Source of the DNA: Verrucomicrobiota bacterium
Lineage (GTDB): Bacteria > Verrucomicrobiota > Verrucomicrobiia > Chthoniobacterales > SZAS-18
NCBI GenBank assembly: GCA_018240025.1
Contig: JAFEGM010000003.1
Span: 42,857 to 106,856 of the forward strand
DNA length: 64,000 bases
Direction of reading: 5' to 3'
The position numbers were made by a program, and so were the translations under genes. Under the pieces are notes generated by a model. The model made no database searches and was not told the DNA's origin. It saw only the letters and a list, made by a program, of their open reading frames with translations. Below are positions 57,702-64,000 of the stretch, in pieces (positions within the stretch are counted from its first letter, which is position 1; the number at the start of each line of letters is the position of its first letter).

Positions 57702-57718
57702 TCTTGACGATGTCAAGA
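57702..57718. promoter_or_regulatory. TetR operator candidate 2
   Basis: TCTTGAC-GAT-GTCAAGA, identical arms to operator 1; the symmetry extends one base further each side (A/T). The centres are 29 bp apart, close to three helical turns, so both dimers would sit on the same face. The likely ATG of the hydrolase (57710) lies inside this site. Confidence 0.8.
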
Positions 57719-58891
57719 TTCCCTCGCCTTCGGCTCGCGTTCGTTGCCTCCGTCTCCTGCCTCGGCGCCGCCTTGCTGGGATTGAGCGGATGCCAGACCT
57801 ATCTCGGCCGCTACGTCACCCTCGGGCCGATCGACGTGGACGACTATCGCCACCTGCCTTCCCGGCGCTTGGCGGCGGCAGGTCGGCCGCGTCCGCTGCC
57901 GATGGCGCGAACGGACTCCTGGCTTGAGCGCTGCCGACTCGAAGACGGAACCCGCGCGCTGACGCGCGGGGAAGACCTCGACCGCTGGCTTGCGGCGCAG
58001 GGCACCACCGCCTGGTTGATCCTCGAGCGCGGTCGCGTGGTGGACGAACGCTATTACCACGGCCGGGATCGCGACTCGCTCCACAAGTGCTTCTCGATCA
58101 CCAAATCCTTCCTCGCCGCGCTCGTCGGGATCGCGCAGGCGGAGGGACGATTTTCGGTCGCGGCGCGATTGGACGAATACGTCGCGATTCCGCCGGAGAA
58201 CGCTGCGCTGGGGGGCGTGACCGTCCAGCAGCTGCTCGACAACGTGAGCGGCCTGCGCTACCGCCGCGGCGTCGCTCCGTGGCGGGACCAGCCGCGGATG
58301 TACTATTCGACCGACCTTCGCAGTCTGCTCGTGCGGTCGCCCCTCGTAACCACCCCGGGGCGCGTCTTCCTCCCGGAAGATCTGAGCCCGCTGCTGGTCG
58401 GATACGCCCTGGAACGGGCGCTGCAGCGGACCGAGCCGGGGCTGACGCTGTCCCGCTACGCCGAGTCGCGCTTGTGGCAGCCGTTGGGTGCTGGGGACGC
58501 GCTGTGGAACGTCGATCGGCCTGCCGCTGGGCTGGAGAAATCGGAGAGCGGCCTCGTCGCCCGGGCTCGAGATCTGGCGCGCCTGGGTCAGCTCTACCTG
58601 AATGGCGGGCGCGTGGGGGGACGTCAGGTCGTGCCGGCCAAGTGGGTCCAGGCAACGGTGCGGCCACCGCCGAGGGGCGCGCCGAACCTATTCACCGATG
58701 GATTCTACCAGAATCTCTGGTGGGGGGCGCGCCCGCGTCCGCGGCGGCAGCAGGAGTACTTTGCCAACGGACACTTTGGCCAGCGTATCTACGTCTGCCC
58801 GGACAAGCAGTTGGTGCTCGTACGCCTCGGCTTTGCGGCTGGGAACGTGGACTGGACCGAATTCCTCGGTCGCCTCGCCGACCGATGGTGA
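57710..58891 (+). CDS. Lipoprotein serine hydrolase, beta-lactamase class C-like
   Basis: A protein of 393 residues from the ATG at 57710. The signal LRLAFVASVSCLGAALLGLSGC ends in lipobox LSGC. FSITKSF holds the S-x-x-K nucleophile. RMYYSTDL lies where class C enzymes have the second (Y-x-N) motif, with Tyr-Ser instead of Tyr-x-Asn, and GHFGQRIYV lies where the K/H-x-G motif is expected (HFG). The family includes esterases, peptidases and beta-lactamases; resistance should not be assumed. It is divergent from the TetR gene and under its probable control. The start is tentative: no good ribosome-binding site is seen and 57665 is in frame. Confidence 0.82.
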   Translation: MSRFPRLRLAFVASVSCLGAALLGLSGCQTYLGRYVTLGPIDVDDYRHLPSRRLAAAGRPRPLPMARTDSWLERCRLEDGTRALTRGEDLDRWLAAQGTTAWLILERGRVVDERYYHGRDRDSLHKCFSITKSFLAALVGIAQAEGRFSVAARLDEYVAIPPENAALGGVTVQQLLDNVSGLRYRRGVAPWRDQPRMYYSTDLRSLLVRSPLVTTPGRVFLPEDLSPLLVGYALERALQRTEPGLTLSRYAESRLWQPLGAGDALWNVDRPAAGLEKSESGLVARARDLARLGQLYLNGGRVGGRQVVPAKWVQATVRPPPRGAPNLFTDGFYQNLWWGARPRPRRQQEYFANGHFGQRIYVCPDKQLVLVRLGFAAGNVDWTEFLGRLADRW

Positions 58892-58903
58892 GTGGCCGCG
58901 CAG

Positions 58904-59740
58904 CTATCTCCCCGCCGCCCACGGCACCTTGCGCGGCTTGCCGGCCTGCCAGCGGGCCATGATGGCCTCGAGGTCGTTCATCTTCCAAGTCAGGAAAGGC
59001 GCGGTGTTGGAGGTGTGATTGCAGCCGAGCAGCACGAGTTGTCGGCCCAGCGGCAGAAAGATGGGCGCCCCGGAATCGCCGATGATGACGGGCGCTGCCA
59101 GCGGCGCGAGCGGCGGGGCCTGGGCCGGGCGATGCACCACATTCTCCGCGGCCTCGATCCACTCGTGCACCAATGCCTCGCGTTTCTGATTCAGCGCGAT
59201 CAGCGGGACCAACCTGGCGTCCGCAGGCAACTGCGCCACATACGGCGGGAGATCGGCCAGGTAGGCGAGCGAGAGCAGCGGGTAGATCGCGACCGTGTCG
59301 GGCACTTCGCGATCGAGCAGGCCGAGGCAGATGTCGGTCTGTCCCACGCGGGCGGTGTCGACCAGCTTGCGCCAGACCAGCTGCTGATCGCGCCCTAGGA
59401 AGACCAGGCTGCTCCCCGGACCGGGGTGGAAGTGGTGGGCGAGGACGACCACGCGCTTGGCGATGAGCGTGCCGTAGCCGCGGTTGCCGCCGGTGCCGTC
59501 GAGGTTGGCGGTGTTCCACACGCTCAGGCCGGAGAAATCGAATTCCGTCGCCCAGGCGGTGCTGCTGCGCACGAACTCGCCCGGTGGGCTGTACTTGGAA
59601 TACACCGCCAGCGCCTCGGCGCCGCGCTTGCCGGCTGCGCGCGTTTCGACCGCCTTGCGGGCCGTGTCGCGCGACGATTGACCGAGCACGAATCCGGGCA
59701 GGCCGAGCAGGGCAAACAGAGCGAGGATCGGCAGACGCAT
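58904..59740 (-). CDS. Exported trypsin-like serine protease (S1/PA clan)
   Basis: A protein of 278 residues. The signal peptide is MRLPILALFALLGLPGFVLG. RVVVLAHHFHPG supplies the catalytic His, VGQTDICLGLLD the Asp, and VIIGDSGAPIFLP the Ser in GDSGAP. Spacing fits a chymotrypsin fold, although the His block is AHH rather than AAHC. Residues LGCNHTSNTAPFLTW near the end match the region behind the nucleophile. Secreted or periplasmic. It converges on the hydrolase gene (12 bp) and diverges from the next gene across about 105 bp. Confidence 0.74.
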   Translation of the reverse strand: MRLPILALFALLGLPGFVLGQSSRDTARKAVETRAAGKRGAEALAVYSKYSPPGEFVRSSTAWATEFDFSGLSVWNTANLDGTGGNRGYGTLIAKRVVVLAHHFHPGPGSSLVFLGRDQQLVWRKLVDTARVGQTDICLGLLDREVPDTVAIYPLLSLAYLADLPPYVAQLPADARLVPLIALNQKREALVHEWIEAAENVVHRPAQAPPLAPLAAPVIIGDSGAPIFLPLGRQLVLLGCNHTSNTAPFLTWKMNDLEAIMARWQAGKPRKVPWAAGR

Positions 59741-59846
59741 GGTCCCAACCTGCCACGAACCCGTCCGGAGGCGAGGGGTGGCCCAGCGTCATCGTCGCGC
59801 GGGGAGTGGAAATGGCCCGCTTCCTGTTGCATCGGAAAGGGTTCCC

Positions 59847-60878
59847 ATGCCCCGACTCCTGCGCTTCCTCGCCTTCGTACCCTTCGTGGCCGCGGCTCTC
59901 GCCCTGACGGGTTCCGGATTGTTCGCCGCGCCGGGCGACGAGCCCTCCGACGACCGCCGCGCCTGGATGCTTCGACTGGCCGAGGAGCTGAAGCAGGATC
60001 TGCAGCAGCTCGATGCGGCCATCGACCAGTTCGCCATCCAGACGGTCGTCCGTCCCGGGCGGCCGGTGAATTTCGCAGACATCGAGCCCTTCCTGCCGGC
60101 CGGCTCGCGAGTTCGGGAGCAGGGGACCGATCCGCTCGGCACGCCGTATCCGCGGCGCTTTGTGGCCGGCACGCGCCCGCGGGTGCCGGCTGCCTCGGCC
60201 GCTGCGCTGGCACCCGTGGCAGGTCCCGAGTTCTGGGCGCCGTTTCAAATCGAAGCGGGCGGACGTGTGCGGCCCGCGGCCATTCCGCCGCTTCCGCGCA
60301 GCACGGCCCCGACCCCGGTGCCGACCCCGCGCCCGACCGCGCCGCCCGCGGCGGATCCTCCGCCCACGCCCCAGCCGACGCCGGTTCCGACCGCCGCGCC
60401 CACGCCTGCGCCGGAGCCGACGGCCGCTCCTTCGCCGGTCAACGCGCCGCTCGCGCTGCCCTCGGGCGGCGCGGTTGCGCGGCCGACGCCCACGCCGCTG
60501 CCGGTGGAATCGACCGAGCCGGCCGAGCCGCCGCCCACCCCGCTGCCGGCGGAGACGAGCGAGGAGCAGCAGCGGCTTCTCAATGTCGCGCGGAACATCA
60601 AGGACGACCTGCAGACGCTGCAGGCGGCCATCGATCGCTACGCCAGCGAGAAAGGCGTGCGCTCGGGCACGGTGACGTTCGAGCAGATCAAGACCTACCT
60701 CAAACCCGAGAGCCGGCTGGCGGTCATCGGCACCGACCAACTCGGCAACAGCTTCCCGGAGAAGTTCCGTCTCTCCGGCAAACCGGGCGTGCCGAGCCCC
60801 GACCTGCGGCCCGCTCCGGCCTCGAAGATGCTCGTCTCCGCGGTCACGCCGCCCGGATTCTGGAAGCCGTTCGAATGA
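59847..60878 (+). CDS. Exported protein with duplicated domain and Pro-rich linker
   Basis: A protein of 343 residues from the ATG at 59847. The signal peptide is LLRFLAFVPFVAAALALTGS. Two related units flank a linker of nearly 100 residues rich in Pro-Thr/Pro-Ala. Unit 1 (about 45-115) has QDLQQLDAAIDQFA, then FADIEPFLPAGSRV and GTDPLGTPYPRRF. Unit 2 (about 255-320) has DDLQTLQAAIDRYA, then FEQIKTYLKPESRL and GTDQLGNSFPEKF. Each unit resembles the head of type II pseudopilins after the first helix. Function unknown; envelope location is inferred. Confidence 0.78.
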   Translation: MPRLLRFLAFVPFVAAALALTGSGLFAAPGDEPSDDRRAWMLRLAEELKQDLQQLDAAIDQFAIQTVVRPGRPVNFADIEPFLPAGSRVREQGTDPLGTPYPRRFVAGTRPRVPAASAAALAPVAGPEFWAPFQIEAGGRVRPAAIPPLPRSTAPTPVPTPRPTAPPAADPPPTPQPTPVPTAAPTPAPEPTAAPSPVNAPLALPSGGAVARPTPTPLPVESTEPAEPPPTPLPAETSEEQQRLLNVARNIKDDLQTLQAAIDRYASEKGVRSGTVTFEQIKTYLKPESRLAVIGTDQLGNSFPEKFRLSGKPGVPSPDLRPAPASKMLVSAVTPPGFWKPFE

Positions 60879-60946
60879 GCGTCCGCGCGGCCGCCATTCT
60901 CCGCTTCTAGCCGGCCGGCGAATGCGGCAGGGTGCACCGACGCCCC

Positions 60947-62890
60947 ATGTCCGCCTCGACCGATGCCGCCGCCGAGCCGCCCAAATCCTGGCGCGCCGAG
61001 TTGCGACGCGCTGTGCGCCATGCGCTTGGCGCCGTGCCCTGGGTCTGGCGCACCCATCGCGGCGCGGCCGCGGGCCTCTTCGGGATCACGCTCGTCCTCG
61101 GCCTGCTCCCGGCTGCGCAGGCCTGGGTGGGCAAGCTGATCGTCGATGGCGTGGTCGCCGCCGCCGGCGCGGCCAGCGGGCAGGCTGCGCCCGCCAGCGG
61201 CTTCGACTGGCCGCATTTCCGCGCCGCCCTCGGACCGGTCTGGGGCTATCTCGCGCTCGAGTTCGCCCTGCTCATGGCCAGCGCGCTTTGTGTGCAGGCG
61301 CGCGAGACGCTGCATTTCGTCCTCGACCAAAACCTGCGTCACGACCTCAACCAGCTCCTCATGCGCAAGGCGCTGCAGCTCGACCTCAGCTTCTTCGACG
61401 ACACCGAGTTCTACAACCTGCTGCAGAAGGCCGGTCGGCAGTCGGATTGGCGCATGATGGCGGTGGTGCAGGCCGGGTTTACCGCGCTGCAGACGCTCAT
61501 CAGCCTCGGCTCGCTGTTGTTCCTACTCGTGACGTTCAGCCCATGGATCGCGCTGCTCATCTTCGCGGCCGTCGGGCCCTCGCTCTGGCTGCAGGCGCGG
61601 CTCAGCCAGCAGCGCTTCGCCATGGAGAATGCGCGGGCCAGCGACCAGCGGCGGCTGACCTACTACGAGCTCGCCCTGACCGACGCCGAGCAGGCCAAGG
61701 AAGTCCGGCTCTTCCACCTCGGCCCCGAATTCCTGCGCCGCTACAGCGAGATCTTCCGGCGCATTTTCCGGCAGGATCTGGCCTTCGCCCGCCGCCGCGT
61801 AGCCACCTCGCTCGGACTCAGTCTGCTCTCCAGCGGAGCTTATTACGTGGCCTATGCCTGGATCGTCTTCCGCACCGTACAGCGCGCGTTGACGCTGGGC
61901 GATCTGACGATGTATCTGGCCATCGTCCGACAATGCCAGGGTCTCTTCGAAAGCCTCTTCGGCAGCATCGGCAGCCTCTACGAGCACGCGCTCTTTCTCG
62001 GCCATCTGCACGATTTCCTCGCGCTGGAGCCGAAAGTGAAGCCGGCGGCCGACCCCGTGCCGGCGCCGCGACCTTTCGTGCGCGGGATCGAGTTCCACGA
62101 CGTCACGTTCCAATACGCCCGCAACTCCACGCCTTCGCTGCGGGGGATCAGCGTGCACATCCAGCCCGGCGAGAAGATTGCCGTGGTGGGCGCGAACGGC
62201 GCGGGGAAGACCACCTTCATCAAGCTGCTCACGCGGCTCTACGATCCCACCGCCGGACGCATCACGATCGACGGCATCGACCTGCGCGAGATGGACCTGG
62301 CCTCGCTCCATCAGCGCTTCGGCGTCATCTTCCAGGACTTCGTCCAGTTCGAGGCCACGCTGCGGGAGAACATCGCGCTCGGTCAGGTGGAAGCCGCCCA
62401 GGACGAGGCGCGACTGCGCGAGGCCGCGCGCAAGGGCGGAGCCGATACCGTCGCGGCCGTGCTGCCGCGCGGTTACGACACGCCGCTGGGCAGCTGGTTC
62501 GAGGATTCGCGCCAGCTCAGCGGCGGCCAATGGCAGAAGGTGGCGACCAGCCGCGCCTTCATGCGCGACGCCGAGGTCCTGGTGCTGGACGAACCGACCA
62601 GCGCGCTCGATGCCGCGCGCGAATACGAGATCTTTCAGCAGTTCCGCGAACTGACCAAAGGCAAGACCACCATCCTGATCAGCCACCGCTTCAGCACCGT
62701 ACGCATGGCCGATCGCATCCTCGTCTTCGACGCCGGCGCGCTGGTCGAAAGCGGCTCGCACGCCGAACTCATGGCGCTGGACGGGCTCTACGCGAAGCTG
62801 TTCCGCATGCAGGCCGTCGGGTATCAGGCGGAGGAGGGGAAGTCCGCAGATTCAGGGGATGGAACGCAATTCCGAGGGAGGGGGAGGTAA
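60947..62890 (+). CDS. ABC exporter half-transporter (MsbA/ABCB-like)
   Basis: A protein of 647 residues from the ATG at 60947. The N-terminal part has about six membrane segments (GLFGITLVLGLLPAAQAWVG, LISLGSLLFLLVTFSPWIALL, GLSLLSSGAYYVAYAWIVF). The nucleotide-binding part has Walker A GANGAGKTT, Q-loop FGVIFQDF, signature LSGGQ, Walker B VLVLDEPTSALD and the switch His in LISHRFSTV. It should work as a homodimer; no partner gene is adjacent. Substrate (lipid, peptide or drug) is unknown. The last 25 residues are Gly/Arg/Ser-rich and poorly conserved-looking. Confidence 0.9.
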   Translation: MSASTDAAAEPPKSWRAELRRAVRHALGAVPWVWRTHRGAAAGLFGITLVLGLLPAAQAWVGKLIVDGVVAAAGAASGQAAPASGFDWPHFRAALGPVWGYLALEFALLMASALCVQARETLHFVLDQNLRHDLNQLLMRKALQLDLSFFDDTEFYNLLQKAGRQSDWRMMAVVQAGFTALQTLISLGSLLFLLVTFSPWIALLIFAAVGPSLWLQARLSQQRFAMENARASDQRRLTYYELALTDAEQAKEVRLFHLGPEFLRRYSEIFRRIFRQDLAFARRRVATSLGLSLLSSGAYYVAYAWIVFRTVQRALTLGDLTMYLAIVRQCQGLFESLFGSIGSLYEHALFLGHLHDFLALEPKVKPAADPVPAPRPFVRGIEFHDVTFQYARNSTPSLRGISVHIQPGEKIAVVGANGAGKTTFIKLLTRLYDPTAGRITIDGIDLREMDLASLHQRFGVIFQDFVQFEATLRENIALGQVEAAQDEARLREAARKGGADTVAAVLPRGYDTPLGSWFEDSRQLSGGQWQKVATSRAFMRDAEVLVLDEPTSALDAAREYEIFQQFRELTKGKTTILISHRFSTVRMADRILVFDAGALVESGSHAELMALDGLYAKLFRMQAVGYQAEEGKSADSGDGTQFRGRGR

Positions 62891-63202
62891 CGAGAAGAAC
62901 TTCGTGACTTCGCGCAGCCTGCCACCGTCGCGGAGCCGCACCCTGGAGTGCTGACGCCTGCGGCAGCCCTCTGTCAGGCAGCCTGCTGCCGTAGTGCGAG
63001 CCGAGAGACCCGAGACTGGAGACTGGAGACTGGAGACCCGATACCCGAGACCCGAGACCCGAGACCCTAGCGTGGAAAAGATCGAGGCACCCCCTGCCCG
63101 ACCCGCGCAGACCGCCTCGCCCCGAGAACCTCTCCCTGATGCTTCGCGACTTCGCCCTCTTGGCTTCTTCGCGTGAGCTGCCTTTTCCGGTGCCATGCCG
63201 CG
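62891..63202. other. Intergenic region of 312 bp with a heptamer tandem repeat
   Basis: Between the ABC exporter and the DUF1697 gene, which converge. No gene or terminator is seen; the main feature is the 9 x 7 bp repeat at 63005-63067. Confidence 0.6.
63005..63067. repeat. Tandem heptamer repeat, nine units
   Basis: Nine in-register 7-bp units: GAGACCC five times, GAGACTG three times, GATACCC once. All keep GA-x-AC, so the array varies only at positions 3, 6 and 7. It lies wholly between genes. Confidence 0.9.
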
Positions 63203-63799
63203 CTACGCTGCGTCATCGACCATCCCCTGCAGCTTCGAGAGCGTCGCCCAGTTGCGCGTGGTCGCATCGACCTCCTTGAGCAAGCGCACCGCCAGCTTGC
63301 TCTCCAGGATGCCGGCCTTGCACCAGATATAGAGACAGCGCGGGCCGACGGCGACTTCGTCCGGCGCCCAATCCTGCTGTGCCAAGGCGACGGCCCGATG
63401 CTCGGCCGCGGTATTTGCGAGCACGGCGACGAGGAGTTTCGAAGGCTCGGCGCTGGCCGCATCCAGCGGGTTCTTCGAAAGGATGGCCGCCAGTTCGGAC
63501 GCGCTCAGCTGCAGCACCCGGCAGGGCACGCCAATCTTCGCCGCCAGCGCCTGCTCCAGCTTCGCCGCGAATCCCCTGGCCTGTACCTTGGTCAAGGTGC
63601 AGACGACATTGCCGCTGTTCAGGAGCGTCGCGACATCGCTCCCACCGAGCTCCACGACCAGCGTGCGCAGATCGGCCATCGCGATCCGCTTGGCCTTCCC
63701 GACATTGATTCCGCGGAGGAGAAGGACGTGGCGAATGGGGAATACGGAGGTCGGTTTTGGAGGCGACGCAACGGGTCCGCGCTCCCGATCCGACTTCAA
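63203..63799 (-). CDS. DUF1697 family protein
   Basis: About 198 residues from a TTG at 63799. VLLLRGINVGKAKRIAMADLR, LGGSDVATLLNSGNVVC and RGFAAKLEQAL match the N-terminus of DUF1697, and WAPDEVAVGPRCLYIWC the late conserved block. The family has no established role. The family normally starts a few residues before LLLRGINVG, but no ATG lies there; in-frame starts are a TTG at 63799 or GTGs in the hexamer repeat just upstream. The frame is open to 63907. The first 20 residues given here may therefore not be real. Confidence 0.78.
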   Translation of the reverse strand: MKSDRERGPVASPPKPTSVFPIRHVLLLRGINVGKAKRIAMADLRTLVVELGGSDVATLLNSGNVVCTLTKVQARGFAAKLEQALAAKIGVPCRVLQLSASELAAILSKNPLDAASAEPSKLLVAVLANTAAEHRAVALAQQDWAPDEVAVGPRCLYIWCKAGILESKLAVRLLKEVDATTRNWATLSKLQGMVDDAA

Positions 63800-63801
63800 T
63801 T

Positions 63802-63832
63802 CTCCCACTCCCACTCGCACTCCCACTCCCGC
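63802..63832. repeat. Short CCCACT-type hexamer repeat ahead of the DUF1697 gene
   Basis: Four CCCACT-like units and one TCGCAC variant on the plus strand (GTGGGAG on the minus strand). The repeat supplies in-frame GTG codons and GGGAG sequences just before the DUF1697 start, which makes the start ambiguous. Confidence 0.7.
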
Positions 63833-63976
63833 ACGACTCACCTCAGTGCCACCTCGACGGCAGCAAGCTGCCTGCGTAACAGCGGCGGCAAGCCGCGCGC
63901 ACTCCACGGCGTTTTGCGCGCTCTGCGCAGCCGGTGGCCACTGCGGGCCGGCCGCACTCGGAGATTGCGGACTACA

Positions 63977-64000
63977 CTCCTCTGCTCCTCTGCTCCTCTG
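63977..64000. repeat. Octamer tandem repeat running off the window end
   Basis: CTCCTCTG three times without mismatch up to the last base. Its total length cannot be seen. Confidence 0.85.

Noticed and set aside
57675..57709. TTGACA/TTGACG inside the operators read as promoter -35 boxes
   Set aside because: No reasonable -10 hexamer lies 16-18 bp downstream of either on either strand; the hexamers are better explained as part of the palindromes.
57710..58891. Annotating the hydrolase as a beta-lactamase resistance gene
   Set aside because: Only S-x-x-K is clear. The other two motifs are atypical and the lipoprotein context fits an esterase or peptidase equally well.
63005..63067. Possible CRISPR array
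   Set aside because: The units are 7 bp with no spacers and no cas genes are present; it is a simple tandem repeat.

Overview
The window is GC-rich chromosomal DNA that best fits Verrucomicrobiota, probably Opitutaceae-like. The signs are: a large exported protein whose C-terminus has the 'DGIVNLLKYAFYLDP...LTYRR...VEQS' pattern common in verrucomicrobial exported proteins; a LeuC/LeuD pair of the type shared with plants; a divergent DXS; and many secreted proteins with Ala/Pro-rich tails. This placement is from recalled sequence patterns and no search was run. There are no IS elements, phage genes, tRNAs or CRISPR arrays. Long antisense ORFs are everywhere because of the GC content and are not genes.

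Layout. 1-2442: end of an LptF/LptG-type permease; convergent mogA and a small exported protein; the SRP 4.5S RNA (ffs); a CYTH-domain protein. 2519-32817: about 30 kb and 29 genes, all on the minus strand, mostly overlapping or closely spaced. This is a surface-polysaccharide locus read from wzm (ABC permease, 32817) towards asnB (2519), which ends in a clear intrinsic terminator. It holds the Wzm/Wzt exporter, a Wzy-like multispanning protein, eight GT2/GT4-type glycosyltransferases plus one unusual GT-A-like protein, three FkbM methyltransferases plus one other SAM methyltransferase, two acyltransferase-3 proteins, two hexapeptide acyltransferases, a 3-amino-sugar cassette (Gfo/Idh oxidoreductase, acetyltransferase, DegT aminotransferase), a WecB-type 2-epimerase, an SDR with a Cys-rich insert, a GMC oxidoreductase/aldo-keto reductase pair, and an AsnB-type amidotransferase. 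A nucleotidyltransferase plus 95-residue protein sits directly behind wzm and looks like a foreign two-gene module.

33010-35940 (minus): a three-gene operon with an ATP-dependent DNA-ligase-like enzyme and two proteins I do not recognise. It is the best candidate here for an undescribed system. 36152-38735 (plus): leuC, an SH3-like lipoprotein gene and leuD. 38767-42234 (minus): a 1155-residue multidomain glycosyltransferase. 42387-45286 (plus): a TPR protein, an RsmA-Nudix fusion and a retropepsin-like protein. Then exoD (minus), and on the plus strand a kinase-pseudokinase-FHA protein, a Maf-RidA fusion, a membrane glycosyltransferase-like protein, xseB, dxs with a terminator, and the large exported repeat protein.

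56974-64000: a TetR regulator divergent from a lipoprotein serine hydrolase, with two perfect 17-bp palindromes between them; a trypsin-like exported protease; an exported protein with a duplicated domain; an MsbA-like ABC exporter; a 9 x 7 bp tandem repeat; and a DUF1697 protein. Protein fusions are a recurring theme: RsmA-Nudix, Maf-RidA, kinase-pseudokinase-FHA and methyltransferase-like-coiled-coil-GT2-GT2.
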